Shown here: positions 41,498-56,400 of the stretch, piece by piece
Numbering within the stretch: the first letter of the stretch is position 1
Layout of the letters: each line of letters opens with the position of its first letter
NCBI GenBank assembly: GCA_965112735.1
Contig: OZ218951.1
Span: 3,720,001-3,784,000 of the forward strand
Source: Phaeosaccion multiseriatum
Lineage: Eukaryota; Ochrophyta, other classes
Direction of reading: 5' to 3'
Length of the DNA stretch: 64,000 nucleotides
Position numbers and translations under genes: made by a program
The notes under the pieces: model-generated
What the model saw: only the letters and a program-made list of their open reading frames with translations
Databases searched by the model: none
What the model was told of the DNA's origin: nothing

Positions 41498-44400
41498 GGG
41501 TTTTGAGGCCATGCTTAGTCCCACTTGACGCCGTCACGGTCAGTGATTGCCTCGCTCAAGCTGCTCGAGCTCTCCCAGTGCCTCGCGCAGGCATTTTGTG
41601 TGCATCAATGGCTCCGTCGAGGCTGCTTGGGCCCCGCAAATGCCCACTTCTCCCTCAGCAAAGGGCCAGATTGGGGGTTTTGCATGAGGCCATGCTTAGT
41701 CCCATTTGACGCCGTCACGGTCAGTTATTGCCTCGCTCAAGCTGCTCGAGCTCTCCCAGTGCCTCGCGCAGGCATGTTGTGTGCATCAATGGCTCCGTTC
41801 AGGCTGCTTGGGCCCCGCAAATGCCCACTTCTCCCTCAGCGAAGGGCCAGATTGGGGGTTTTGAGGCCATGCTTGGTCCCATTTGCCGCCGTCACGGTCA
41901 GTGATTGCCTCGGTCAGGCTGTTTGAGCTTGGTCAGTGCCTCGCGCAGGCATGTTGTGTGCATCAATGGCTCCGTCGAGGCTGCTTGGGCCCCGCAAATG
42001 CCCACTTCTCCCTCAGCGAAGGGCCAGATTGGGGGTTTTGAGGCCATGCTTAGTCCGATTTGGCGCAGTCACGGTCAGTGATTGCCTCGGTCAGGCTGTT
42101 TGAGCTTGGTCAGTGCCTCGCGCAGGCATGTTGTGTGCATCAATGGCTCCGTCGAGGCTGCTTGGGCCCCGCAAATGCCCACTTCTCCCTCAGCGAAGGG
42201 CCAGATTGGGGGTTTTGAGGCCATGCTTAGTCCCACTTGACGCCGTCACGGTCAGTGATTGCCTCGGTCAGGCTGTTTGAGCTTGGTCAGTGCCTCGCGC
42301 AGGCATGTTGTGTGCATCAATGGCTCCGTCGAGGCTGCTTGGGCCCCGCAAATGCCCACTTCTCCCTCAGCGAAGGGCCAGATTGGGGGTTTTGAGGCCA
42401 TGCTTAGTCCGATTTGGCGCAGTCACGGTCAGTGATTGCCTCGGTCAGGCTGTTTGAGCTTGGTCAGTGCCTCGCGCAGGCATGTTGTGTGCATCAATGG
42501 CTCCGTCGAGGCTGCTTGGGCCCCGCAAATGCGCACTTCTCCCTCAGCGAAGGGCCAGATGGGGGGTTTTGAGGCCATGCTTAGTCCCACTTGACGCCGT
42601 CACGGTCAGTGATTGCCTCAGTGAGGCTGTTTGAGCTTGGTCAGTGCCTCGCGCAGGCATGTTGTGTGCATCAATGGCTCCGTTCAGGCTGCTTGGGCCC
42701 CGCAAATGCCCACTTCTCCCTCAGCGAAGGGCCAGATTGGGGGTTTTGAGGCCATGCTTGGTCCCATTTGGCGCCGTCACGGTCAGTGATCGCCTCGGTC
42801 AGGCTGTTTGAGTTTGGTCAGTGCTTCGCGCGGGCATGTTGTGTGCATCAATGGCTCCGTTCAGGCTGCTTGGGCCCCGCAAATGCCCACTTCTCCCTCA
42901 GCGAAGGGCCAGATTGGGGGTTTTGAGGCCATGCTTGGTCCCATTTGGCGCCGTCACGGTCAGTGATTGCCTCGGTGAGGCTGTTTGAGCTTGGTCAGTG
43001 CCTCGCGCAGGCATGTTGTGTGCATCAATGGCTCCGTTCAGGCTGCTTGGGCCCCGCAAATGCCCACTTCTCCCTCAGCGAAGGGCCAGATTGGGGGTTT
43101 TGAGGCCATGCTTGGTCCCATTTGGCGCCGTCACGGTCAGTGATCGCCTCGGTCAGGCTGTTTGAGTTTGGTCAGTGCTTCGCGCGGGCATGTTGTGTGC
43201 ATCAATGGCTCCGTTCAGGCTGCTTGGGCCCCGCAAATGCCCACTTCTCCCTCAGCGAAGGGCCAGATTGGGGGTTTTGAGGCCATGCTTGGTCCCATTT
43301 GGCGCCGTCACGGTCAGTGATTGCCTCGGTGAGGCTGTTTGAGCTTGGTCAGTGCCTCGCGCAGGCATGTTGTGTGCATCAATGGCTCCGTTCAGGCTGC
43401 TTGGGCCCCGCAAATGCCCACTTCTCCCTCAGCGAAGGGCCAGATTGGGGGTTTTGAGGCCATGCTTAGTCCCACTTGACGCCGTCACGGTCAGTGATTG
43501 CCTCGCTCAAGCTGCTCGAGCTCTCCCAGTGCCTCGCGCAGGCATTTTGTGTGCATCAATGGCTCCGTCGAGGCTGCTTGGGCCCCGCAAATGCCCACTT
43601 CTCCCTCAGCGAAGGGCCAGATGGGGGGTTTTGAGGCCATGCTTAGTCCGATTTGGCGCAGTCACGGTCAGTGATTGCCTCGGTCAGGCTGTTTGAGCTT
43701 GGTCAGTGCCTCGCGCAGGCATGTTGTGTGCATCAATGGCTCCGTCGAGGCTGCTTGGGCCCCGCAAATGCGCACTTCTCCCTCAGCGAAGGGCCAGATG
43801 GGGGGTTTTGAGGCCATGCTTAGTCCCACTTGACGCCGTCACGGTCAGTGATTGCCTCAGTGAGGCTGTTTGAGCTTGGTCAGTGCCTCGCGCAGGCATG
43901 TTGTGTGCATCAATGGCTCCGTTCAGGCTGCTTGGGCCCCGCAAATGCCCACTTCTCCCTCAGCGAAGGGCCAGATTGGGGGTTTTGAGGCCATGCTTAG
44001 TCCCACTTGACGCCGTCACGGTCAGTGATTGCCTCGCTCAAGCTGCCCGAGCTCTCCCAGTGCCTCGCGCAGGCATGTTGTGTGCATCAATGGCTCCGTC
44101 GAGGCTGCTTGGGCCCCGCAAATGCCCACTTCTCCCTCAGCGAAGGGCCAGATTGGGGGTTTTGAGGCCATGCTTAGTCCGATTTGGCGCAGTCACGGTC
44201 AGTGATTGCCTCGGTCAGGCTGTTTGAGCTTGGTCAGTGCTCGAGCTCTCCCAGTGCCTCGCGCAGGCATGTTGTGTGCATCAATGGCTCCGTCGAGGCT
44301 GCTTGGGCCCCGCAAATGCGCACTTCTCCCTCAGCGAAGGGCCAGATGGGGGGTTTTGAGGCCATGCTTAGTCCCACTTGACGCCGTCACGGTCAGTGAT

Positions 44401-47400
44401 TGCCTCGGTGAGGCTGTTTGAGCTTGGTCAGTGCCTCGCGCAGGCATGTTGTGTGCATCAATGGCTCCGTTCAGGCTGCTTGGGCCCCGCAAATGCCCAC
44501 TTCTCCCTCAGCGAAGGGCCAGATGGGGGGTTTTGGGGCCATGCTTGGTCCCATTTGGCGCCGTCACGGTCAGTGATTGCCTCGGTGAGGCTGTTTGAGC
44601 TTGGTCAGTGCCTCGCGCAGGCATGTTGTGTGCATCAATGGCTCCGTTCAGGCTGCTTGGGCCCCGCAAATGCCCACTTCTCCCTCAGCGAAGGGCCAGA
44701 TTGGGGGTTTTGAGGCCATGCTTGGTCCGATTTGGCGCCGTCACGGTCAGTGATTGCCTCGGTGAGGCTGTTTGAGCTTGGTCAGTGCCTCGCGCAGGCA
44801 TGTTGTGTGCATCAATGGCTCCGTTCAGGCTGCTTGGGCCCCGCAAATGCCCACTTCTCCCTCAGCGAAGGGCCAGATTGGGGGTTTTGAGGCCATGCTT
44901 GGTCCGATTTGGCGCCGTCACGGTCAGTGATTGCCTCGGTGAGGCTGTTTGAGCTTGGTCAGTGCCTCGCGCAGGCATGTTGTGTGCATCAATGGCTCCG
45001 TTCAGGCTGCTTGGGCCCCGCAAATGCCCACTTCTCCCTCAGCGAAGGGCCAGATGGGGGGTTTTGAGGCCATGCTGGGTCCCATTTGGCGCCGTCACGG
45101 TCAGTGATTGCCTCGGTGAGGCTGTTTGAGCTTGGTCAGTGCCTCGCGCAGGCATGTTGTGTGCATCAATGGCTCCGTTCAGGCTGCTTGGGCCCCGCAA
45201 ATGCCCACTTCTCCCTCAGCGAAGGGCCAGATTGGGGGTTTTGAGGCCATGCTTAGTCCCACTTGACGCCGTCACGGTCAGTGATTGCCTCGGTGAGGCT
45301 GTTTGAGCTTGGTCAGTGCCTCGCGCAGGCATGTTGTGTGCATCAATGGCTCCGTCGAGGCTGCTTGGGCCCCGCAAATGCCCACTTCTCCCTCAGCAAA
45401 GGGCCAGATTGGGGGTTTTGCATGAGGCCATGCTTAGTCCCATTTGACGCCGTCACGGTCAGTGATTGCCTCGCTCAAGCTGCTCGAGCTCTCCCAGTGC
45501 CTCGCGCAGGCATGTTGTGTGCATCAATGGCTCCGTTCAGGCTGCTTGGGCCCCGCAAATGCCCACTTCTCCCTCAGCGAAGGGCCAGATTGGGGGTTTT
45601 GAGGCCATGCTTGGTCCCACTTGACGCCGTCACGGTCAGTGATTGCCTCAGTGAGGCTGTTTGAGCTTGGTCAGTGCCTCGCGCAGGCATGTTGTGTGCA
45701 TCAATGGCTCCGTCGAGGCTGCTTGGGCCCCGCAAATGCGCACTTCTCCCTCAGCGAAGGGCCAGATGGGGGGTTTTGAGGCCATGCTTAGTCCCACTTG
45801 ACGCCGTCACGGTCAGTGATTGCCTCGGTGAGGCTGTTTGAGCTTGGTCAGTGCCTCGCGCAGGCATGTTGTGTGCATCAATGGCTCCGTTCAGGCTGCT
45901 TGGGCCCCGCAAATGCCCACTTCTCCCTCAGCGAAGGGCCAGATGGGGGGTTTTGGGGCCATGCTTGGTCCCATTTGGCGCCGTCACGGTCAGTGATTGC
46001 CTCGGTGAGGCTGTTTGAGCTTGGTCAGTGCCTCGCGCAGGCATGTTGTGTGCATCAATGGCTCCGTTCAGGCTGCTTGGGCCCCGCAAATGCCCACTTC
46101 TCCCTCAGCGAAGGGCCAGATTGGGGGTTTTGAGGCCATGCTTGGTCCGATTTGGCGCCGTCACGGTCAGTGATTGCCTCGGTGAGGCTGTTTGAGCTTG
46201 GTCAGTGCCTCGCGCAGGCATGTTGTGTGCATCAATGGCTCCGTTCAGGCTGCTTGGGCCCCGCAAATGCCCACTTCTCCCTCAGCGAAGGGCCAGATGG
46301 GGGGTTTTGAGGCCATGCTGGGTCCCATTTGGCGCCGTCACGGTCAGTGATTGCCTCGGTGAGGCTGTTTGAGCTTGGTAAGTGCCTCGCGCAGGCATGT
46401 TGTGTGCATCAATGGCTCCGTCGGGGCTGTTTGGGCCCCGCAAATGCCCACTTCTCTCTCAGCGAAGGGCCAGATTGGGGGTTTTGAGGCCATGCTTGGT
46501 CTTATTTGGCGCCGTCACGGTCAGTGATTGCCTCGGTGAGGCTGTTTGAGCTTGGTCAGTGCCTCGCGCAGGCATGTTGTGTGCATCAATGGCTCCGTTC
46601 AGGCTGCTTGGGCCCCGCAAATGCCCACTTCTCCCTCAGCGAAGGGCCAGATTGGGGGTTTTGAGGCCATGCTTAGTCCCACTTGACGCCGTCACGGTCA
46701 GTGATTGCCTCGGTCAGGCTGTTTGAGCTTGGTCAGTGCCTCGCGCAGGCATGTTGTGTGCATCAATGGCTCCGTCGAGGCTGCTTGGGCCCCGCAAATG
46801 CCCACTTCTCCCTCAGCAAAGGGCCAGATTGGGGGTTTTGCATGAGGCCATGCTTAGTCCCATTTGACGCCGTCACGGTCAGTGATTGCCTCGCTCAAGC
46901 TGCTCGAGCTCTCCCAGTGCCTCGCGCAGGCATGTTGTGTGCATCAATGGCTCCGTTCAGGCTGCTTGGGCCCCGCAAATGCCCACTTCTCCCTCAGCGA
47001 AGGGCCAGATTGGGGGTTTTGAGGCCATGCTTGGTCCCACTTGACGCCGTCACGGTCAGTGATTGCCTCAGTGAGGCTGTTTGAGCTTGGTCAGTGCCTC
47101 GCGCAGGCATGTTGTGTGCATCAATGGCTCCGTCGAGGCTGCTTGGGCCCCGCAAATGCGCACTTCTCCCTCAGCGAAGGGCCAGATGGGGGGTTTTGAG
47201 GCCATGCTTAGTCCCACTTGACGCCGTCACGGTCAGTGATTGCCTCGGTGAGGCTGTTTGAGCTTGGTCAGTGCCTCGCGCAGGCATGTTGTGTGCATCA
47301 ATGGCTCCGTCGAGGCTGCTTGGGCCCCGCAAATGCCCACTTCTCTCTCAGCGAAGGGCCAGATTGGGGGTTTTGAGGCCATGCTTGGTCTTATTTGGCG

Positions 47401-50400
47401 CCGTCACGGTCAGTGATTGCCTCGGTGAGGCTGTTTGAGCTTGGTCAGTGCCTCGCGCAGGCATGTTGTGTGCATCAATGGCTCTGTTCAGGCTGCTTGG
47501 GCCCCGCAAATGCCCACTTCTCCCTCAGCGAAGGGCCAGATTGGGGGTTTTGAGGCCATGCTTAGTCCCACTTGACGCCGTCACGGTCAGTGATTGCCTC
47601 GGTCAGGCTGTTTGAGCTTGGTCAGTGCCTCGCGCAGGCATGTTGTGTGCATCAATGGCTCCGTCGAGGCTGCTTGGGCCCCGCAAATGCCCACTTCTCT
47701 CTCAGCGAAGGGCCAGATTGGGGGTTTTGAGGCCATGCTTGGTCTTATTTGGCGCCGTCACGGTCAGTGATTGCCTCGGTGAGGCTGTTTGAGCTTGGTC
47801 AGTGCCTCGCGCAGGCATGTTGTGTGCATCAATGGCTCCGTCGAGGCTGCTTGGGCCCCGCAAATGCCCACTTCTCCCTCAGCAAAGGGCCAGATGGGGG
47901 GTTTTGCATGAGGCCATGCTTAGTCCCATTTGACGCCGTCACGGTCAGTGATTGCCTCGCTCAAGCTGCTCGAGCTCTCCCAGTGCCTCGCGCAGGCATG
48001 TTGTGTGCATCAATGGCTCCGTTCAGGCTGCTTGGGCCCCGCAAATGCCCACTTCTCCCTCAGCGAAGGGCCAGATTGGGGGTTTTGAGGCCATGCTTAG
48101 TCCCACTTGACGCCGTCACGGTCAGTGATTGCCTCAGTGAGGCTATTTGAGCTTGGTCAGTGCCTCGCGCAGGCATGTTGTGTGCATCAATGGCTCCGTC
48201 GAGGCTGCTTGGGCCCCGCAAATGCGCACTTCTCCCTCAGCGAAGGGCCAGATGGGGGGTTTTGAGGCCATGCTTAGTCCCACTTGACGCCGTCACGGTC
48301 AGTGATTGCCTCGGTGAGGCTGTTTGAGCTTGGTCAGTGCCTCGCGCAGGCATGTTGTGTGCATCAATGGCTCCGTCGAGGCTGCTTGGGCCCCGCAAAT
48401 GCCCACTTCTCTCTCAGCGAAGGGCCAGATTGGGGGTTTTGAGGCCATGCTTGGTCTTATTTGGCGCCGTCACGGTCAGTGATTGCCTCGGTGAGGCTGT
48501 TTGAGCTTGGTCAGTGCCTCGCGCAGGCATGTTGTGTGCATCAATGGCTCCGTTCAGGCTGCTTGGGCCCCGCAAATGCCCACTTCTCCCTCAGCGAAGG
48601 GCCAGATTGGGGGTTTTGAGGCCATGCTTGGTCCGATTTGGCGCCGTCACGGTCAGTGATTGCCTCGGTGAGGCTGTTTGAGCTTGGTCAGTGCCTCGCG
48701 CAGGCATGTTGTGTGCATCAATGGCTCCGTTCAGGCTGCTTGGGCCCCGCAAATGCCCACTTCTCCCTCAGCGAAGGGCCAGATTGGGGGTTTTGAGGCC
48801 ATGCTTGGTCCGATTTGGCGCCGTCACGGTCAGTGATTGCCTCGGTGAGGCTGTTTGAGCTTGGTCAGTGCCTCGCGCAGGCATGTTGTGTGCATCAATG
48901 GCTCCGTTCAGGCTGCTTGGGCCCCGCAAATGCCCACTTCTCCCTCAGCAAAGGGCCAGATGGGGGGTTTTGCATGAGGCCATGCTTAGTCCCATTTGAC
49001 GCCGTCACGGTCAGTGATTGCCTCGCTCAAGCTGCTCGAGCTCTCCCAGTGCCTCGCGCAGGCATGTTGTGTGCATCAATGGCTCCGTTCAGGCTGCTTG
49101 GGCGCCGCAAATGCCCACTTCTCCCTCAGCGAAGGGCCAGATGGGGGGTTTTGAGGCCATGCTGGGTCCCATTTGGCGCCGTCACGGTCAGTGATTGCCT
49201 CGGTGAGGCTGTTTGAGCTTGGTAAGTGCCTCGCGCAGGCATGTTGTGTGCATCAATGGCTCCGTTCAGGCTGCTTGGGCCCCGCAAATGCCCACTTCTC
49301 CCTCAGCGAAGGGCCAGATGGGGGGTTTTGAGGCCATGCTGGGTCCCATTTGGCGCCGTCACGGTCAGTGATTGCCTCGGTGAGGCTGTTTGAGCTTGGT
49401 CAGTGCCTCGCGCAGGCATGTTGTGTGCATCAATGGCTCCGTTCAGGCTGCTTGGGCCCCGCAAATGCCCACTTCTCCCTCAGCGAAGGGCCAGATTGGG
49501 GGTTTTGAGGCCATGCTTGGTCCGATTTGGCGCCGTCACGGTCAGTGATTGCCTCGGTGAGGCTGTTTGAGCTTGGTCAGTGCCTCGCGCAGGCATGTTG
49601 TGTGCATCAATGGCTCCGTTCAGGCTGCTTGGGCCCCGCAAATGCCCACTTCTCCCTCAGCGAAGGGCCAGATTGGGGGTTTTGAGGCCATGCTTGGTCC
49701 GATTTGGCGCCGTCACGGTCAGTGATTGCCTCGGTGAGGCTGTTTGAGCTTGGTCAGTGCCTCGCGCAGGCATGTTGTGTGCATCAATGGCTCCGTTCAG
49801 GCTGCTTGGGCCCCGCAAATGCCCACTTCTCCCTCAGCGAAGGGCCAGATGGGGGGTTTTGAGGCCATGCTGGGTCCCATTTGGCGCCGTCACGGTCAGT
49901 GATTGCCTCGGTGAGGCTGTTTGAGCTTGGTAAGTGCCTCGCGCAGGCATGTTGTGTGCATCAATGGCTCCGTTCAGGCTGCTTGGGCCCCGCAAATGCC
50001 CACTTCTCCCTCAGCGAAGGGCCAGATGGGGGGTTTTGAGGCCATGCTGGGTCCCATTTGGCGCCGTCACGGTCAGTGATTGCCTCGGTGAGGCTGTTTG
50101 AGCTTGGTCAGTGCCTCGCGCAGGCATGTTGTGTGCATCAATGGCTCCGTTCAGGCTGCTTGGGCCCCGCAAATGCCCACTTCTCCCTCAGCGAAGGGCC
50201 AGATGGGGGGTTTTGGGGCCATGCTTGGTCCCATTTGGCGCCGTCACGGTCAGTGATTGCCTCGGTGAGGCTGTTTGAGCTTGGTCAGTGCCTCGCGCAG
50301 GCATGTTGTGTGCATCAATGGCTCCGTTCAGGCTGCTTGGGCCCCGCAAATGCCCACTTCTCCCTCAGCGAAGGGCCAGATTGGGGGTTTTGAGGCCATG

Positions 50401-53400
50401 CTTAGTCCCACTTGACGCCGTCACGGTCAGTGATTGCCTCGGTCAGGCTGTTTGAGCTTGGTCAGTGCCTCGCGCAGGCATGTTGTGTGCATCAATGGCT
50501 CCGTCGAGGCTGCTTGGGCCCCGCAAATGCCCACTTCTCCCTCAGCGAAGGGCCAGATTGGGGGTTTTGAAGGCCATGCTTAGTCCCACTTGACGCCGTC
50601 ACGGTCAGTGATTGCCTCGCTCAAGCTGCTCGAGCTCTCCCAGTGCCTCGCGCAGGCATTTTGTGTGCATCAATGGCTCCGTCGAGGCTGCTTGGGCCCC
50701 GCAAATGCCCACTTCTCCCTCAGCGAAGGGCCAGATGGGGGGTTTTGAGGCCATGCTTAGTCCCACTTTACGCCGTCACGGTCAGTGATTGCCTCGCTCA
50801 AGCTGCTCGAGCTCTCCCAGTGCCTCGCGCAGGCATTTTGTGTGCATCAATGGCTCCGTCGAGGCTGCTTGGGCCCCGCAAATGCCCACTTCTCCCTCAG
50901 CGAAGGGCCAGATGGGGGGTTTTGAGGCCATGCTTAGTCCCACTTGACGCCGTCACGGTCAGTGATTGCCTCAGTGAGGCTGTTTGAGCTTGGTCAGTGC
51001 CTCGCGCAGGCATGTTGTGTGCATCAATGGCTCCGTCGAGGCTGCTTGGGCCCCGCAAATGCGCACTTCTCCCTCAGCGAAGGGCCAGATGGGGGGTTTT
51101 GAGGCCATGCTTAGTCCCGTTTGACGCCGTCACGGTCAGTGATTGCCTCGGTGAGGCTGTTTGAGCTTGGTCAGTGCCTCGCGCAGGCATGTTGTGTGCA
51201 TCAATGGCTCCGTTCAGGCTGCTTGGGCCCCGCAAATGCCCACTTCTCCCTCAGCGAAGGGCCAGATGGGGGGTTTTGAGGCCATGCTGGGTCCCATTTG
51301 GCGCCGTCACGGTCAGTGATTGCCTCGGTGAGGCTGTTTGAGCTTGGTCAGTGCCTCGCGCAGGCATGTTGTGTGCATCAATGGCTCCGTCGAGGCTGCT
51401 TGGGCCCCGCAAATGCCCACTTCTCCCTCAGCGAAGGGCCAGATTGGGGGTTTTGAGGCCATGCTTGGTCCGATTTGGCGCCGTCACGGTCAGTGATTGC
51501 CTCGGTGAGGCTGTTTGAGCTTGGTCAGTGCCTCGCGCAGGCATGTTGTGTGCATCAATGGCTCCGTTCAGGCTGCTTGGGCCCCGCAAATGCCCACTTC
51601 TCCCTCAGCGAAGGGCCAGATTGGGGGTTTTGAGGCCATGCTTGGTCCGATTTGGCGCCGTCACGGTCAGTGATTGCCTCGGTGAGGCTGTTTGAGCTTG
51701 GTCAGTGCCTCGCGCAGGCATGTTGTGTGCATCAATGGCTCCGTTCAGGCTGCTTGGGCCCCGCAAATGCCCACTTCTCCCTCAGCGAAGGGCCAGATGG
51801 GGGGTTTTGAGGCCATGCTGGGTCCCATTTGGCGCCGTCACGGTCAGTGATTGCCTCGGTGAGGCTGTTTGAGCTTGGTCAGTGCCTCGCGCAGGCATGT
51901 TGTGTGCATCAATGGCTCCGTCGAGGCTGCTTGGGCCCCGCAAATGCCCACTTCTCTCTCAGCGAAGGGCCAGATTGGGGGTTTTGAGGCCATGCTTGGT
52001 CTTATTTGGCGCCATCACGGTCAGTGATTGCCTCGGTGAGGCTGTTTGAGCTTGGTCAGTGCCTCGCGCAGGCATGTTGTGTGCATCAATGGCTCCGTTC
52101 AGGCTGCTTGGGCCCCGCAAATGCCCACTTCTCCCTCAGCGAAGGGCCAGATTGGGGGTTTTGAGGCCATGCTTAGTCCCACTTGACGCCGTCACGGTCA
52201 GTGATTGCCTCGGTCAGGCTGTTTGAGCTTGGTCAGTGCCTCGCGCAGGCATGTTGTGTGCATCAATGGCTCCGTCGAGGCTGCTTGGGCCCCGCAAATG
52301 CCCACTTCTCCCTCAGCAAAGGGCCAGATTGGGGGTTTTGCATGAGGCCATGCTTAGTCCCATTTGACGCCGTCACGGTCAGTGATTGCCTCGCTCAAGC
52401 TGCTCGAGCTCTCCCAGTGCCTCGCGCAGGCATTTTGTGTGCATCAATGGCTCCGTCGAGGCTGCTTGGGCCCCGCAAATGCCCACTTCTCCCTCAGCGA
52501 AGGGCCAGATGGGGGGTTTTGAGGCCATGCTTAGTCCCACTTTACGCCGTCACGGTCAGTGATTGCCTCGCTCAAGCTGCTCGAGCTCTCCCAGTGCCTC
52601 GCGCAGGCATTTTGTGTGCATCAATGGCTCCGTCGAGGCTGCTTGGGCCCCGCAAATGCCCACTTCTCCCTCAGCGAAGGGCCAGATGGGGGGTTTTGAG
52701 GCCATGCTTAGTCCCACTTGACGCCGTCACGGTCAGTGATTGCCTCAGTGAGGCTGTTTGAGCTTGGTCAGTGCCTCGCGCAGGCATGTTGTGTGCATCA
52801 ATGGCTCCGTCGAGGCTGCTTGGGCCCCGCAAATGCGCACTTCTCCCTCAGCGAAGGGCCAGATGGGGGGTTTTGAGGCCATGCTTAGTCCCACTTGACG
52901 CCGTCACGGTCAGTGATTGCCTCGGTGAGGCTGTTTGAGCTTGGTCAGTGCCTCGCGCAGGCATGTTGTGTGCATCAATGGCTCCGTTCAGGCTGCTTGG
53001 GCCCCGCAAATGCCCACTTCTCCCTCAGCGAAGGGCCAGATGGGGGGTTTTGAGGCCATGCTGGGTCCCATTTGGCGCCGTCACGGTCAGTGATTGCCTC
53101 GGTGAGGCTGTTTGAGCTTGGTCAGTGCCTCGCGCAGGCATGTTGTGTGCATCAATGGCTCCGTCGAGGCTGCTTGGGCCCCGCAAATGCCCACTTCTCC
53201 CTCAGCGAAGGGCCAGATTGGGGGTTTTGAGGCCATGCTTGGTCCGATTTGGCGCCGTCACGGTCAGTGATTGCCTCGGTGAGGCTGTTTGAGCTTGGTC
53301 AGTGCCTCGCGCAGGCATGTTGTGTGCATCAATGGCTCCGTTCAGGCTGCTTGGGCCCCGCAAATGCCCACTTCTCCCTCAGCGAAGGGCCAGATTGGGG

Positions 53401-56400
53401 GTTTTGAGGCCATGCTTGGTCCGATTTGGCGCCGTCACGGTCAGTGATTGCCTCGGTGAGGCTGTTTGAGCTTGGTCAGTGCCTCGCGCAGGCATGTTGT
53501 GTGCATCAATGGCTCCGTTCAGGCTGCTTGGGCCCCGCAAATGCCCACTTCTCCCTCAGCGAAGGGCCAGATGGGGGGTTTTGAGGCCATGCTGGGTCCC
53601 ATTTGGCGCCGTCACGGTCAGTGATTGCCTCGGTGAGGCTGTTTGAGCTTGGTCAGTGCCTCGCGCAGGCATGTTGTGTGCATCAATGGCTCCGTCGAGG
53701 CTGCTTGGGCCCCGCAAATGCCCACTTCTCTCTCAGCGAAGGGCCAGATTGGGGGTTTTGAGGCCATGCTTGGTCTTATTTGGCGCCATCACGGTCAGTG
53801 ATTGCCTCGGTGAGGCTGTTTGAGCTTGGTCAGTGCCTCGCGCAGGCATGTTGTGTGCATCAATGGCTCCGTTCAGGCTGCTTGGGCCCCGCAAATGCCC
53901 ACTTCTCCCTCAGCGAAGGGCCAGATTGGGGGTTTTGAGGCCATGCTTAGTCCCACTTGACGCCGTCACGGTCAGTGATTGCCTCGGTCAGGCTGTTTGA
54001 GCTTGGTCAGTGCCTCGCGCAGGCATGTTGTGTGCATCAATGGCTCCGTCGAGGCTGCTTGGGCCCCGCAAATGCCCACTTCTCCCTCAGCAAAGGGCCA
54101 GATTGGGGGTTTTGCATGAGGCCATGCTTAGTCCCATTTGACGCCGTCACGGTCAGTGATTGCCTCGCTCAAGCTGCTCGAGCTCTCCCAGTGCCTCGCG
54201 CAGGCATGTTGTGTGCATCAATGGCTCCGTTCAGGCTGCTTGGGCCCCGCAAATGCCCACTTCTCCCTCAGCGAAGGGCCAGATTGGGGGTTTTGAGGCC
54301 ATGCTTAGTCCCACTTGACGCCGTCACGGTCAGTGATTGCCTCGGTCAGGCTGTTTGAGCTTGGTCAGTGCCTCGCGCAGGCATGTTGTGTGCATCAATG
54401 GCTCCGTCGAGGCTGCTTGGGCCCCGCAAATGCCCACTTCTCCCTCAGCGAAGGGCCAGATTGGGGGTTTTGAAGGCAATGCTTAGTCCCACTTGACGCC
54501 GTCACGGTCAGTGATTGCCTCGCTCAAGCTGCTCGAGCTCTCCCAGTGCCTCGCGCAGGCATTTTGTGTGCATCAATGGCTCCGTCGAGGCTGCTTGGGC
54601 CCCGCAAATGCCCACTTCTCCCTCAGCGAAGGGCCAGATGGGGGGTTTTGAGGCCATGCTTAGTCCCACTTTACGCCGTCACGGTCAGTGATTGCCTCGC
54701 TCAAGCTGCTCGAGCTCTCCCAGTGCCTCGCGCAGGCATTTTGTGTGCATCAATGGCTCCGTCGAGGCTGCTTGGGCCCCGCAAATGCCCACTTCTCCCT
54801 CAGCGAAGGGCCAGATGGGGGGTTTTGAGGCCATGCTTAGTCCCACTTGACGCCGTCACGGTCAGTGATTGCCTCAGTGAGGCTGTTTGAGCTTGGTCAG
54901 TGCCTCGCGCAGGCATGTTGTGTGCATCAATGGCTCCGTCGAGGCTGCTTGGGCCCCGCAAATGCGCACTTCTCCCTCAGCGAAGGGCCAGATTGGGGGT
55001 TTTGAGGCCATGCTTAGTCCCACTTGACGCCGTCACGGTCAGTGATTGCCTCGGTCAGGCTGTTTGAGCTTGGTCAGTGCCTCGCGCAGGCATGTTGTGT
55101 GCATCAATGGCTCCGTCGAGGCTGCTTGGGCCCCGCAAATGCCCACTTCTCCCTCAGCAAAGGGCCAGATTGGGGGTTTTGCATGAGGCCATGCTTAGTC
55201 CCATTTGACGCCGTCACGGTCAGTGATTGCCTCGCTCAAGCTGCTCGAGCTCTCCCAGTGCCTCGAGCAGGCATGTTGTGTGCATCAATGGCTCCGTTCA
55301 GGCTGCTTGGGCCCCGCAAATGCCCACTTCTCCCTCAGCGAAGGGCCAGATTGGGGGTTTTGAGGCCATGCTTAGTCCCACTTGACGCCGTCACGGTCAG
55401 TGATTGCCTCGGTCAGGCTGTTTGAGCTTGGTAAGTGCCTCGCGCAGGCATGTTGTGTGCATCAATGGCTCCGTTCAGGCTGCTTGGGCCCCGCAAATGC
55501 CCACTTCTCCCTCAGCGAAGGGCCAGATTGGGGGTTTTGAGGCCATGCTTGGTCCCACTTGACGCCGTCACGGTCAGTGATTGCCTCAGTGAGGCTGTTT
55601 GAGCTTGGTCAGTGCCTCGCGCAGGCATGTTGTGTGCATCAATGGCTCCGTCGAGGCTGCTTGGGCCCCGCAAATGCGCACTTCTCCCTCAGCGAAGGGC
55701 CAGATGGGGGGTTTTGAGGCCATGCTTAGTCCCACTTGACGCCGTCACGGTCAGTGATTGCCTCGGTGAGGCTGTTTGAGCTTGGTCAGTGCCTCGCGCA
55801 GGCATGTTGTGTGCATCAATGGCTCCGTTCAGGCTGCTTGGGCCCCGCAAATGCCCACTTCTCCCTCAGCGAAGGGCCAGATGGGGGGTTTTGGGGCCAT
55901 GCTTGGTCCCATTTGGCGCCGTCACGGTCAGTGATTGCCTCGGTGAGGCTGTTTGAGCTTGGTCAGTGCCTCGCGCAGGCATGTTGTGTGCATCAATGGC
56001 TCCGTTCAGGCTGCTTGGGCCCCGCAAATGCCCACTTCTCCCTCAGCGAAGGGCCAGATTGGGGGTTTTGAGGCCATGCTTGGTCCGATTTGGCGCCGTC
56101 ACGGTCAGTGATTGCCTCGGTGAGGCTGTTTGAGCTTGGTCAGTGCCTCGCGCAGGCATGTTGTGTGCATCAATGGCTCCGTTCAGGCTGCTTGGGCCCC
56201 GCAAATGCCCACTTCTCCCTCAGCGAAGGGCCAGATGGGGGGTTTTGAGGCCATGCTTAGTCCCACTTGACGCCGTCACGGTCAGTGATTGCCTCAGTGA
56301 GGCTGTTTGAGCTTGGTCAGTGCCTCGCGCAGGCATGTTGTGTGCATCAATGGCTCCGTTCAGGCTGCTTGGGCCCCGCAAATGCCCACTTCTCCCTCAG

